A stretch of 64,000 bases of DNA. Source: Micromonospora chalcea (GTDB taxonomy: Bacteria; Actinomycetota; Actinomycetes; Mycobacteriales; Micromonosporaceae). The DNA lies in assembly GCF_002926165.1 (NCBI RefSeq), contig NZ_MAGP01000116.1, forward strand, positions 1-64,000. Direction: 5' to 3'. The translations under genes were made by a program, and so were the position numbers. This document shows positions 34,579 through 43,455 of the stretch, piece after piece (position 1 is the first letter of the stretch; each line of letters opens with the position of its first letter). The notes below the pieces were generated by a model that saw only the letters and a program-made list of their open reading frames with translations, was not told the DNA's origin and did not search any database.

Positions 34579-35985
34579 GTGTTCCGACGTACCGTGGCCG
34601 TCGCTCTGGCCGCGCTCACCGTCCTGGCGGGACTGCCCGGCGCGGCGCGCGCCGGGCTTCCGCCGCAGCGGCTCGTGTGGAGCGAGTGCGCCGACGACCT
34701 GCCGGACGTCCCGCCGGATGAACGCGTGCGGTGCGCCCGACTGCGGGTGCCGGTGGACTGGGCCCGGCCGTACGGTCCGACGGTCGACCTCGCCGTGGCA
34801 CGCCGGTCCGCGCGCCTGCCGGAGCAGCGGGTGGGCACGCTGGTGTTCGGGCCGGGCGGCCCCGGCGACTCGGGAGTGGAACGGATCCGCAAGGGCGACC
34901 GGTTCAGCGGCGAGTTGCTGGACCGGTTCGACCTGGTCAGCTTCGACCCGCGTACGGTCGCCCGCACCGCCGCGCCCGTCTGCGCCCCGGATCCGGCGCT
35001 GCGCAAGCCGGCCGTCCCGCTGACCGGCCAGGCCGACTTCGACGCCGCGGTGGCCTACAACCAGGCGCTGTGGCGCAGGTGTCGTCCGACCAGCCCGTTG
35101 TTCGACCACGCCGACACGCTCAGCACCGTCCGTGACCTCGACGCGTTTCGGCGGGCGCTGGGGGAGCGGCAGCTGTCCTTCCACGGCAGCTCGTACGGCA
35201 CGCTGCTGGGCCAGCAGTACGCCGAGCGGTATCCCGGCCGCGTGCGGGCCGTCGTGCTGGAGGGCGTGTTCGACCACAGCCTCGACGTGCGCTCCTTCGT
35301 GCGGACGCAGGCCGCCGCGTTGCAGGACTCGTTCGACGAGTTCGTGTCCTGGTGCGACAGGTCGCCGGAGTGCGTGCTCCACGCACGCGACGTGCGGGCG
35401 GTCTGGGCGCAGGCGCTGGCCCGCGCGGACCGGGGCGAGTACGCCCCCCGTACCGCCTTCGACGTCACCGCTGTGGCGCTCGGCCTGCTCGCCGGTCCGC
35501 GTTGGCCGCAACTCGCGGTGATCGTGCGGGACATGGCCGCCGGTACGCCGCCACCGGAGGTGAATCTCCCGGTCTCCGTCGCGGCGTTCTGCGCGGACTG
35601 GCCGGCGCAGGTACGCGACTACGCCGCGTACGCCGGCGTGGTCCGGGACGCCCGGGCCGTCGCCCCGGACGTCCGGTACGGCGCCGGCCTGCTGGCCGTG
35701 CAGACGTGCCTGGGCTGGCCGTCCCCGGTCCGCAACCCGCCGCACGAGCTGAACGTGCGCACCCGCACGCCGCTGCTGCTGCTCAACGCCCGGCACGATC
35801 CCCGGACCGGCTACGCCTGGGCCGTGAACGTCGCCCGGCAACTCGGCCGGCACGGACGCCTGGTCACCTACGAGGGCTGGGGCCACGGCACCTACCAGCG
35901 CACCGACTGCACGACCGCGGTGGTGGACCGGTACCTCGTCGACCTGACCGTGCCCGCCCCGGGCACACGATGCCCGGCGAGCTGA
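34579..35985 (+). CDS. Secreted alpha/beta-hydrolase, Tap/SlpD-like aminopeptidase
   Basis: 468 residues with a Sec signal (VALAALTVLAGLPGAARAG). Tap-type core: LVFGPGGPGDSG, the nucleophile in SFHGSSYGTLLGQQYAERY (Ser about 212), the Asp in LNARHDPRTG and the His in GWGHGTYQR. Tripeptidyl aminopeptidases of this type trim peptides outside the cell. GTG at 34579 with GGGAGG upstream. Confidence 0.87.
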   Translation: MFRRTVAVALAALTVLAGLPGAARAGLPPQRLVWSECADDLPDVPPDERVRCARLRVPVDWARPYGPTVDLAVARRSARLPEQRVGTLVFGPGGPGDSGVERIRKGDRFSGELLDRFDLVSFDPRTVARTAAPVCAPDPALRKPAVPLTGQADFDAAVAYNQALWRRCRPTSPLFDHADTLSTVRDLDAFRRALGERQLSFHGSSYGTLLGQQYAERYPGRVRAVVLEGVFDHSLDVRSFVRTQAAALQDSFDEFVSWCDRSPECVLHARDVRAVWAQALARADRGEYAPRTAFDVTAVALGLLAGPRWPQLAVIVRDMAAGTPPPEVNLPVSVAAFCADWPAQVRDYAAYAGVVRDARAVAPDVRYGAGLLAVQTCLGWPSPVRNPPHELNVRTRTPLLLLNARHDPRTGYAWAVNVARQLGRHGRLVTYEGWGHGTYQRTDCTTAVVDRYLVDLTVPAPGTRCPAS

Positions 35986-36069
35986 CCGCTGCGGGACCGC
36001 CGGTGCGGCAGGTTGACGCGACCGCCGGACAGGCCGGCGACGCAACACGTACAGCCGATCAGAACCTCG

Positions 36070-36567
36070 TCAACGGTCGCCGAGCAGTCCGCGTCCGGCC
36101 ATGAAGGCGCGCAGCGTCCCGGCGTCCTCGGCGGACATCAGCCACCGGGGGATCACCGTGGCCGGCATCCGTCCCACGTACACGATCCAGAAATCCGGGG
36201 TCTCGGTGACCCGCTCGACGCCGTCCCAGGCGATGCCGCCGGACTCCGAACCGCTGCGCATCATGATGTTGCGGTCGTCGATGTCGTAGCCGCCCTCGAC
36301 CGCGTAGCCGCCGGACCGGCGCCGGGCCCGCCAGCGCACCCACGGCGCGTACAGCATCGACAGCACGCCGGCCACGATCAACGCGGTCCACAGCGACGCG
36401 AAGCGGCCGCCCCGCTCCGACGCCTGCGAGGCGATCCAGCCGATCACCCCGATCGCGGCGAGGGCCGCGCCGATGTAGCCGAAGCGGCGCAGCCGGGCGG
36501 CGGCCAGCGCGGCGGCCACGCGGGCCGGATAGGCGGGGTCGGCCGGTACGGCGAAACGGATCTGCAC
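36070..36567 (-). CDS. Membrane protein with YcxB-like domain
   Basis: 165 residues. Two membrane helices (about 30-47 and 60-76) precede a cytoplasmic C-terminal PH-like/YcxB domain (ESGGIAWDGVERVTETPDFWIVYVG). Function unknown. ATG at 36567. Confidence 0.7.
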   Translation of the reverse strand: MQIRFAVPADPAYPARVAAALAAARLRRFGYIGAALAAIGVIGWIASQASERGGRFASLWTALIVAGVLSMLYAPWVRWRARRRSGGYAVEGGYDIDDRNIMMRSGSESGGIAWDGVERVTETPDFWIVYVGRMPATVIPRWLMSAEDAGTLRAFMAGRGLLGDR

Positions 36568-36624
36568 GCCCGAACGATAGTGCCCCGCCCGCCTGTCCCG
36601 GGCCGGACCCGCGCCGGTAGCCGG

Positions 36625-37368
36625 TCAGATCCGGCGCAGCACCAGCGTCACGAACCCCAGCACGCCGCGGTATCCGCGCAGCCACTGGTCCCGGTGCTCC
36701 CGGCCGACGCCGAGCGCGCCGGCGGCATCCGGGTGACCCGGGTTGTCCAGTGCCCACTCGGTCAGCGAACCGGTCCACGACCACTCGTAGTCGTCCCACT
36801 CGGCGGCGTCGCTGACGTGCGCGTACACCGGGGTCCAGCCGGCCTGCTCGGCGGCCGCGACCAGACCGGCGAGGTCGGTGTGGTCGTCGGGTTTCGCGCC
36901 CAGCGCCGCCAGCGCCTGCGGCGTCGGCGGCACCTGCCAGAATCCCTCGCCCACCATCAGGACGCCGTCGGCGTTCACGTGCCGCCCGGCCAGTTCCAGC
37001 GTCTCGCCGAACCCGCCGAACGCGTGCGTCGACCCGACACAGAGCACCAGGTCGTAGTCGCCGTCCGGCACGTACGACCGGGCGTCGCGCTCGTGCAGCG
37101 TGAGCCGGTCGGCGAGGCCGCGCACGGCGGCGGCCTCCGTGGCGCGTTCCAGCGCGTACGGGTTGAGGTCCACGCCGTCGGCGTGCCCGTCCGGATAATG
37201 GGCGAGGGCCTGCAACGCCCACGCGGCCTCGCCGCAGCCCAGGTCGAGGATCCGGGCCGCCGGCCGGCGACCGGCCCGGCGCAGCAGCCGGTTGACGTTG
37301 ACGCCGGAGAGCGGCGCCGCGATCGGGTGGTGCGAGTGCGCGATGCTGCTGAGCCGTTGACGGTCCAT
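36625..37368 (-). CDS. SAM-dependent methyltransferase
   Basis: 247 residues from ATG 37368 (a GTG at 37389 is the alternative). Motif I is ILDLGCGEAAWALQAL, post I GVDLNPYALERA, with VLCVGSTHAFGGF. N-terminus SSIAHSHHPIAAPLS is typical of small class I enzymes acting on small molecules. Last gene before the PP2C-like gene. Confidence 0.82.
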   Translation of the reverse strand: MDRQRLSSIAHSHHPIAAPLSGVNVNRLLRRAGRRPAARILDLGCGEAAWALQALAHYPDGHADGVDLNPYALERATEAAAVRGLADRLTLHERDARSYVPDGDYDLVLCVGSTHAFGGFGETLELAGRHVNADGVLMVGEGFWQVPPTPQALAALGAKPDDHTDLAGLVAAAEQAGWTPVYAHVSDAAEWDDYEWSWTGSLTEWALDNPGHPDAAGALGVGREHRDQWLRGYRGVLGFVTLVLRRI

Positions 37369-37408
37369 CGCCGCAGTCAACACGAGCACAGCCGGATTGT
37401 CGTGCCGG

Positions 37409-38185
37409 TCAGGCGCGGCAGATGATCGTCGCGTCGTCGGTGGCGACGCCCCCGGTTGCCTCCGCCGCCCGAACCCGGGCGATGACCTCGGCCGGGCCGG
37501 CGGTCTCCAGCAGGCGCAACAGCCCCGGCCAGTCGGTCAGGCCGAACGTGTCCACGAGACGGCTCGCACCGTTGCTGAGCAGCGCCGCGCCGGTCACGTC
37601 GTGGGCCGGGCACTCGCCGGTGACCGCCTCAGCCACCACCGTCGGGTCGTCCTTGGCGACCCAGAAGCCGCCGGGGCTGTTGCGGCGGGACCGCAGCTCC
37701 ACCAGCAGCCGCCGGTACTCGTCGCCGCCCTCCGGCACGTCCGTCAGCCGCTCCTCGAAGGCTCGGGCGATCACCACCTCACGCGGATCGTGGGCGACGA
37801 CGGGATCACCGGCCGCCCGGCCGACCAGCGCGACCGCGTCACCGAGGACCAGGTGCTCGACAGTCCCGCCGGAGAACCGCAGCATCGCCACCGCGGCGAA
37901 CGGGCTGATCGGGTGCGCGACGTCGCAGGTGTCGCGGTGCTGGTCGGTGACCCACTCGATGCCCTCGGCCAGCACGTCGCGCAGGCTCCGCTCCTGCGCC
38001 AGCGCGCCGAGCAGCGCGCCGCCGAGCCGGGTCGCGTACCAGGCGATGCCGTGGTGGCAGACCTCGTGCGCGCCGGTGATGCCGCCCGCGCCGTCGACCA
38101 GGACCAACCCGCACGGTACGGCGCCGGCGAAGTCCTCATTGGCACGGCCGGGATGTCCCGCGTCGGTCGCCATCGCTACCCGCAT
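37409..38185 (-). CDS. PP2C-like protein phosphatase
   Basis: 258 residues from ATG 38185 (ATG 38197 possible). TDAGHPGRANEDFAG and LVDGAGGITG supply the PP2C acidic metal ligands, with CGLVLVD before and VATDDATIICRA at the end (TDDATxI motif). Cytoplasmic, no kinase partner nearby. Dephosphorylates a Ser/Thr target not known here. Confidence 0.75.
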   Translation of the reverse strand: MRVAMATDAGHPGRANEDFAGAVPCGLVLVDGAGGITGAHEVCHHGIAWYATRLGGALLGALAQERSLRDVLAEGIEWVTDQHRDTCDVAHPISPFAAVAMLRFSGGTVEHLVLGDAVALVGRAAGDPVVAHDPREVVIARAFEERLTDVPEGGDEYRRLLVELRSRRNSPGGFWVAKDDPTVVAEAVTGECPAHDVTGAALLSNGASRLVDTFGLTDWPGLLRLLETAGPAEVIARVRAAEATGGVATDDATIICRA

Positions 38186-38237
38186 GCGCCTCATCATGCC
38201 CGGGCCGACCGGAACGCGATGTCCCTCGCGGCTGGCT

Positions 38238-38359
38238 GACCCGCGACGCGCGCGCCGGGGATCCGGGCCCGCATCCACGACGGCGTCGACGACGCCGACT
38301 ACGTCACCACCCTCAAGGTGCTCCGGCGGATGATCCGCAACACCGGCGGTGCCGTGTAG
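38238..38359 (+). pseudogene. Remnant of a MarR-type regulator (C-terminus only)
   Basis: The frame after a TGA at 38235-38237 reads IRARIHDGVDDADYVTTLKV, LRRMIRNTGGAV and stop. This matches the last helix of many actinobacterial MarR proteins. There is no HTH or start, so only the tail survives. Confidence 0.6.
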
Positions 38360-38373
38360 CGCACCGGCCCGGC

Positions 38374-38598
38374 TCAGGACGCCCGAAGCCTGCGGATCGC
38401 CAGGCGGGCCCCCTGATGGAGCAGCACGCCGGCACCGGTGTTCGCGGCGGCGAGCACGGCCGCGCCGAGCAGCCCCGCGCCGACGTCCGTCACGCCGGTC
38501 GCGACCAGCAGGACCGGCCAGCCCAGCGCGGCGGCGACGAGCGACAACCGCCACCAGCGTCCGAGGAGAAGCCCGAGCAGGATCAGCAACGGGATCAT
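38374..38598 (-). CDS. Small membrane protein
   Basis: 74 residues, two or three hydrophobic segments (LLILLGLLLGRWWR, LVAAALGWPVLLVATGV, AAVLAAANTGAGVLL), basic C-terminus. No recognised family. ATG at 38598. Sits between two gene remnants. Confidence 0.6.
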   Translation of the reverse strand: MIPLLILLGLLLGRWWRLSLVAAALGWPVLLVATGVTDVGAGLLGAAVLAAANTGAGVLLHQGARLAIRRLRAS

Positions 38599-38633
38599 CG
38601 CGGGCGACCTCCCACCGTCGGCTCGTTCGAGCG

Positions 38634-38864
38634 TACGCCCGGTCAGACCCGCCGGTCGCCGAGTACCACAGCGCCCACCAACCCCCGGCGCTCGTGCTGT
38701 GGGGCCGGCACGACGCCTACTTCGACGTGGACAGGTGCTCGCGTAGCATCGCGCGCTGGACCCGGATGGACGCGCACCTCTTCGACGGCGGCCACCTGCT
38801 GCTGGAGACCCACGCGGCCGAGTGCGCCGCGCTCCTGCGCGCGTTCGTCCGGGACCACTCGTGA
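38634..38864 (+). pseudogene. Remnant of an alpha/beta-hydrolase (C-terminal half)
   Basis: Reads EYHSAHQPPALVLWGRHDAY, then MDAHLFDGGHLLLETHAAEC and AFVRDHS. These are the acid (GRHD) and histidine (GGHLLLETH) segments of an alpha/beta-hydrolase of the haloalkane-dehalogenase-like group. The nucleophile half and a start are missing. Confidence 0.75.
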
Positions 38865-38877
38865 GCCGGGACGCGGG

Positions 38878-39483
38878 TCACGGCGTGGCCGGCGGCTTCG
38901 CCTTCTGCGGGTGGAACGTCTCGTGGCGGGCCAGCATGGCGACGAACTCACCGATCTTGCGTTCCCGGGTCTCCGCGCGCTTGACCGCGTTCAGCCGGTG
39001 GATGAGCGCGAACCTGTTGGCGCTGGTGAGGACGTCGAGCATGGCTTGGGCGGCGGCCTCGGCGGCGACGGCGGCGAGCAGGTCGGCCGGCAGCTCGGCC
39101 TCCGACGGAGGAGCGTACGCCGCCGCCCACCGGCCGTCCGCCTTCGCGGCCTCCACCGCCGCGCGGCCGGCGGGTGTCATCCGCCCCTGCTCCTCCAGCC
39201 GGGCCACGTGCGCGACGTTGCGCTGCGACCAGGAGCTGCGGGCCCGGCGCGGGGTGAACCGGATCCAGGAGCTCTCGTGGTCACGCTTGCGGGCCTGCCC
39301 GTCGATCCAGCCGAAGCACAACGCCTCGTCGACCGCCTGCTGCCAGGTCAGTGTGGTGAGCGTGCCGCCCTTGCGGGTCAGGGCGAGCCAGACGCCGGGC
39401 GACGTGTCGTGGTGGGCGGACAACCACGCGCGCAGCGCCTCCGCGTCGGGCACGATCAGCTCGTCCAGCTCGGCGGTTCCCAT
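38878..39483 (-). CDS. YdeI/OmpD-associated family protein
   Basis: 201 residues. GVWLALTRKG, CFGWIDGQARKRD, SSWIRFTPRRARSSWSQRNV and the AAVEAAKADGRW segment match the YdeI/OmdA family, whose function is unclear (stress-related in some bacteria). ATG at 39483. Confidence 0.88.
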   Translation of the reverse strand: MGTAELDELIVPDAEALRAWLSAHHDTSPGVWLALTRKGGTLTTLTWQQAVDEALCFGWIDGQARKRDHESSWIRFTPRRARSSWSQRNVAHVARLEEQGRMTPAGRAAVEAAKADGRWAAAYAPPSEAELPADLLAAVAAEAAAQAMLDVLTSANRFALIHRLNAVKRAETRERKIGEFVAMLARHETFHPQKAKPPATP

Positions 39484-39512
39484 GGCCGGAAGGCTATGCC
39501 ACGGGTACGACG

Positions 39513-39980
39513 TTAAGGCCGGGCGTGCGGCTCAGCCGCCTGCTGCTCGCCGTCGGGCGACGGATCGGCCGCCCGCCGCAGCCGCCGTCCGGCCACCAGC
39601 AAAGCCACGCCTGCGCCGGTGAGCCCCGCGCCCATCAGCCCGCCCGCGACCCCCGCCGCCGGATCGCCCTCACGGAACGCGTACGCCACGGCCGCGGTCA
39701 GGATCGGCGCACCGAGGGAGATCGCCATCCACCCGCCGAGGATGTCCTCCTTGTCGGCGAAGGCGTTCGTACTGATCAGGAAGATCAGGATCATGGCAGC
39801 GGCGAGGCCGACGAGTAACAACGCCGCGAGGATCAGCGCCGGGTCGCGGGGGAGCAGCCCGGCGGCCGCGGCGAGCACGTAGATGATCGCCGCCGCGATG
39901 AGGTTCGCGAGCACGTTCGTCATCACGTTCGCAACGAACCTCCGCAGTCCGCCACGCCCGGTGCCGGCCGGCGCCGTCAC
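39513..39980 (-). CDS. Membrane protein, unknown
   Basis: 155 residues with four hydrophobic helices (for example NLIAAAIIYVLAAAAGLL and AAMILIFLISTNAFA) and a basic C-terminus. No family recognised. GTG at 39980 overlaps the stop of the HxlR gene (GTGA), so both are made together. Confidence 0.7.
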   Translation of the reverse strand: MTAPAGTGRGGLRRFVANVMTNVLANLIAAAIIYVLAAAAGLLPRDPALILAALLLVGLAAAMILIFLISTNAFADKEDILGGWMAISLGAPILTAAVAYAFREGDPAAGVAGGLMGAGLTGAGVALLVAGRRLRRAADPSPDGEQQAAEPHARP

Positions 39981-40345
39981 GACGTCCGCGAATCGTGCGA
40001 CCGGCGGGCCGCCAGCAACTCGTCCAGGTGCGCCTCGCTCCACGACCGGGCGGCCGCGACCAGCGTCAGCAGGCTTCGCCCCAGCGGCGTCAGCGCGTAC
40101 TCCACGCGCGGCGGGTTCTCGTCGTAGGCGGTCCGCGTGACCAGGCCGTCGCGTTCCATCGCCCGCAACGTCTCGGCCAGCACCTTCGGCGTGATCGTGC
40201 GCAGCGGCGCCCGCAACTCGGTGAACCGGCGCGGCCCGTGCTCCAGGCACAGCACCACCATCGCGGTCCACTTGTCGCCGATCTGCAACGGCATCATCCG
40301 CGACGGACAGGCGGGGTGGAACATGTCCGGATCGAGCGGCGTCAC
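39977..40345 (-). CDS. HxlR-family regulator (second)
   Basis: 122 residues: CPSRMMPLQIGDKWTAMVVL, LRTITPKVLAETLRAMERDG and VEYALTPLG, the HxlR winged helix with Cys near residue 12. GTG 40345 (ATG 40324 possible). Divergent from the NAD(P)-binding gene at 40406, the same layout as 26610-27889. Confidence 0.9.
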   Translation of the reverse strand: MTPLDPDMFHPACPSRMMPLQIGDKWTAMVVLCLEHGPRRFTELRAPLRTITPKVLAETLRAMERDGLVTRTAYDENPPRVEYALTPLGRSLLTLVAAARSWSEAHLDELLAARRSHDSRTS

Positions 40346-40405
40346 CGCCCGAGCGTAACCCGGTACCGTTGCGGTAACCGGCACCCCGCGTCCTACCGTC
40401 GCGCC

Positions 40406-41071
40406 ATGACCAGCATCGCCGTCTTCGGCGCGGGCGGCCGGGCCGGCCGCGCCGGCACCGCCGAGGCCCACCGCCGCGGCCACCGCGTCACCGCCGTCGT
40501 CCGCGACCCCGCCCGCCATCCCGACCTCACCTCCGCGGTACGCGGCGACGTCACCGACCCGGAGACGGTCACCTCCATCGGGTACGGGCACGACGCCGTC
40601 GTCCACGCGGTCAGCCCGGCGTCCGGGCCGGACGCGCTCGCCGCCGCCGGCCTCGATCCGGAGTTCTTCGTCCGGGCAGCCGACGCGCTGCTGCACGGCC
40701 TGGCCCGCGCGGACGTGCCCCGGCTCGTGGCGATCGGCCTGTTCGCCACCCTGATCGACGCGCACGGCCGGCCCCTCTACGACGACCCGGCCGTGCTGCC
40801 CGCCGAGCTGCGGCCGTTCGCGCTCAGCCACGCCGCCGGCCTGGACCGGCTCCGCGCGGCGGACACCACAGTCGACTGGCTGGTGCTCACCCCACCCGCC
40901 GCGCTGGACGTGGCCGGTACCCGCACCGGCCGGTACCGCCTCGGCGGCGAGCGCGCCCCGGCGTCGGCGCCCCTGTCGTACGCCGATCTGGCGGTGGCGG
41001 TGGTCGACGAGATCGAGTCGCCGCGCCACCATCGGACGCGGGTCTCCGTGACCGGTGACGCCCCGGCCTAG
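40406..41071 (+). CDS. NAD(P)H-binding protein (NmrA/SDR-like)
   Basis: 221 residues: IAVFGAGGRAGRAGTAEAHRRGHRVTAVVRDP gives the extended Rossmann NAD(P)H-binding start. Conserved FFVRAADALLHG and the end VTGDAPA-type region. Members are azoreductase- or NmrA-like. ATG 40406. Its TAG overlaps the stop of the convergent HAD gene. Probably repressed by the HxlR protein. Confidence 0.85.
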   Translation: MTSIAVFGAGGRAGRAGTAEAHRRGHRVTAVVRDPARHPDLTSAVRGDVTDPETVTSIGYGHDAVVHAVSPASGPDALAAAGLDPEFFVRAADALLHGLARADVPRLVAIGLFATLIDAHGRPLYDDPAVLPAELRPFALSHAAGLDRLRAADTTVDWLVLTPPAALDVAGTRTGRYRLGGERAPASAPLSYADLAVAVVDEIESPRHHRTRVSVTGDAPA

Positions 41072-41724
41072 CCGCCCGCCGCATTGTGCCGCGCCACCAG
41101 GTCCGGCAGCTCGTGCAGCGAGTCGATGCGGAACAGGCACCGGTCGGCCACGTCCGGCATGTCGAGGATGTGCCCCCACGGTCCGCGCCGGATCAGGCAC
41201 GCCGACATGCCGGCGGCCATCGCGGGCGCGGCGTCGTTGTCCGGCCGGTCACCGACGTACAGGATCGCCGCCGCGTCGCCGCCGCTCTCGCGGACCACCC
41301 GGTCGAAGAACTCCGGCGCGGGCTTCGACACGCCCCAGGCCGCCGACGTGCCGATCACGTCCACCGGCAGGTCCAGCGTCCGCAGCGTCGCCTCGGCGTG
41401 CTCCGGCACGTTGCCGGCCAGGCCGACGCGCAGACCCTGGTCCTTCAGGGCGGTCAGGCACGCCCGCGCGTCCGGGTACAGATCCTCCTCGCCGAAGGAC
41501 TCCGGGTCACCGGCCGCGATCCGGCGGGCGAGTTCGGCGGTGAGGTCGAAGTCCGGCCGGAACGCCCGGAACACCTCCTGGTAGTCCAGCCCTCGGGCGA
41601 TCACCGCGCCGAAGACCGCGGAGAACGTGTGCCGGGGTACGCCCAGCCAGTCCGCCCACGTCGCGAACTCGCGCGTCTCGTCGAGGATCGTCCCGCCCAC
41701 GTCGAAGAAGACCGCCCGGATCAT
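41068..41724 (-). CDS. HAD-superfamily hydrolase
   Basis: 218 residues. Motif I is FFDVGGTILDET; Asp in the second position is replaced by Gly-type sequence DVGGT, as in several HADs. Motif II is GNVPEHA, motif III Lys in VSKPAPEFF and motif IV YVGDRPDND. It probably removes a phosphate from a small metabolite. ATG at 41724. Confidence 0.87.
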   Translation of the reverse strand: MIRAVFFDVGGTILDETREFATWADWLGVPRHTFSAVFGAVIARGLDYQEVFRAFRPDFDLTAELARRIAAGDPESFGEEDLYPDARACLTALKDQGLRVGLAGNVPEHAEATLRTLDLPVDVIGTSAAWGVSKPAPEFFDRVVRESGGDAAAILYVGDRPDNDAAPAMAAGMSACLIRRGPWGHILDMPDVADRCLFRIDSLHELPDLVARHNAAGG

Positions 41725-41786
41725 CAGCGGATCGTACTGTCGTTGATCAGCCAGTGGGGGGCGCCCGGGTGGCGCAGACTGCCCGC

Positions 41787-42368
41787 ATGAGCGCCGCCTT
41801 CCTCCCCGAACCGCCGCAGAGCCCGGCGGCGAAAGCCGCGTACGAGGACGACCTCTCCTCCGACGGCTACGTCAACAACCTCACCCGCGTCTGGTGCTGG
41901 CGACCCGACGTGCTGATGTCGTTCCAGAACACGCGCGCCGAACTGCTGTCCGCGTCCACGCTGTCCGCGCGTGAGGTGGCGGTGCTGGTCGCCGCCACCG
42001 CCGCCGTGCGGGGCGACTCGTACTGCTCGCTGGCCTGGGGCGTGCGGCTGGCCGGGATGAGCGACGAGGAGACCGCCGCCGCGGTGCTGCGCGGCGACGA
42101 GGCGGCCCTGTCCGAGCGGGAGACGGCGCTGGCCGACTGGTCCCGCCGGGTCGTGACGGACCCGAACGCCACCACCGAGGCCGACACGCAACGCCTGCGC
42201 GACGCCGGCCTGAACGACCGGGAGATCTTCGAGGCCACCACGCTGATCGCTTTCCGGCTCGCCTTCTCCACAGTGAACGACGCGCTCGGCGCGCGGCCGG
42301 ACGCGCAACTGGTGGAGAACGCGCCGGAGCTGGTCCGGGAGGCGGTCACGTTCGGCCGCCCGGCCTGA
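41787..42368 (+). CDS. AhpD/carboxymuconolactone-decarboxylase-like protein
   Basis: 193 residues: LSAREVAVLVAATAAVRGDSYCSLAWG and ETALADWSRRVVTDP. The core has one Cys (YCSLAWG) where AhpD has CxxC, as in peroxidase-related single-Cys members. Likely an alkylhydroperoxidase-like enzyme. ATG 41787. Confidence 0.82.
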   Translation: MSAAFLPEPPQSPAAKAAYEDDLSSDGYVNNLTRVWCWRPDVLMSFQNTRAELLSASTLSAREVAVLVAATAAVRGDSYCSLAWGVRLAGMSDEETAAAVLRGDEAALSERETALADWSRRVVTDPNATTEADTQRLRDAGLNDREIFEATTLIAFRLAFSTVNDALGARPDAQLVENAPELVREAVTFGRPA

Positions 42369-42441
42369 ACGAGCGGGTCCCGGCCCTCGACCGGCCGGCC
42401 ACGGGGCAGCGAGCCCGAACGCGAGCGGAGATCATCATCTG

Positions 42442-43416
42442 GTGACCGACACCGCCGCGTACACGTTGGCCGTTCCGCCGTTGTTCGCCGCACTGGCTCC
42501 GGCGAACGACGTCCTGATCGCCGGCGCCGGTGGCGGCTTCGACGTCTACGCCGGCCTGCCGCTGGCCCTGGCCCTGTGGCAGGCCGGCAAGCGGGTGCAC
42601 CTGGCCAGCCTCTCCTTCTCGGAGCTGGAACTGCTCGACCGGCAGGTGTGGGTGGACGAGCACGTCGCGGCGATCCGGCCGGACACCCTCAGCCCCGACT
42701 GGTACTTCCCGGAGGGGCACCTGGCCCGCTGGCTGGCGGGCCGGGACCTGCCGTCGACCGTGTACGCCTTCCCGCCGCTGGGCGTGCAGACGCTGCGCGA
42801 GGCGTACCGGCACCTGGTCGACCGGCTCGACGTCGACGCGATCGTGCTCGTCGACGGCGGCACCGACATCCTGTTGCGCGGCGACGAGAGCGGCCTGGGC
42901 ACCCCGGTGGAGGACATCACCAGCCTGGCCGCCGTGGCCGGGCTGGACGTGCCGATCCGGTTGGTGAGCAGCCTCGGTTTCGGCATCGACGCGCACGACG
43001 GCGTCAACCACGTCGAGGTGCTGGAGAACCTGGCCGCCCTCGACCGGGAGGGCGGCTACCTCGGCGCGCTGTCCATTCCCGGCTCCAGCCGTGAGGCGGT
43101 GCTCTACCGAGAGGCGGTCGCGCAGGCCCAGGCCGCCACCCCGCACCGGCCGAGCATCGTCCAGGGGCAGATCGCCGCCGCCACCGGCGGCGCGTTCGGA
43201 GACGTACGGTTCAGTCGGCGCACCGGCGACGGCGACCTGTTCGTCAACCCCCTGATGGCGATCTACTTCTCGGTCGACCTGCCCCGGCTCGCCGCCCGCT
43301 GTCTCTACCTTGACCGGATCGAGAACACGATCGGGCGGCGCCAGGTCATCACCCGCATCGAGGCGTTCCGCGACGAGCTGCGGGCCGCCCGCGTGCCCCG
43401 GGCGTATCCGCACTGA
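42442..43416 (+). CDS. DUF1152 family protein
   Basis: 324 residues: NDVLIAGAGGGFDVYAGLPL at the start, then IVLVDGGTDILLRGDESGLGTP and IDAHDGVNHVEVLENL. This is the DUF1152 pattern with a GAGGGFDV nucleotide-like loop. Function unknown. GTG start. Confidence 0.85.
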   Translation: MTDTAAYTLAVPPLFAALAPANDVLIAGAGGGFDVYAGLPLALALWQAGKRVHLASLSFSELELLDRQVWVDEHVAAIRPDTLSPDWYFPEGHLARWLAGRDLPSTVYAFPPLGVQTLREAYRHLVDRLDVDAIVLVDGGTDILLRGDESGLGTPVEDITSLAAVAGLDVPIRLVSSLGFGIDAHDGVNHVEVLENLAALDREGGYLGALSIPGSSREAVLYREAVAQAQAATPHRPSIVQGQIAAATGGAFGDVRFSRRTGDGDLFVNPLMAIYFSVDLPRLAARCLYLDRIENTIGRRQVITRIEAFRDELRAARVPRAYPH

Positions 43417-43455
43417 CAATCACGGCTTGTCGTACCGGTGTGGGAGGGTCCGGGC

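Noticed and set aside
36013..37425. 470-codon plus-strand frame
   Set aside because: Shadow of the minus-strand YcxB-like and methyltransferase genes.
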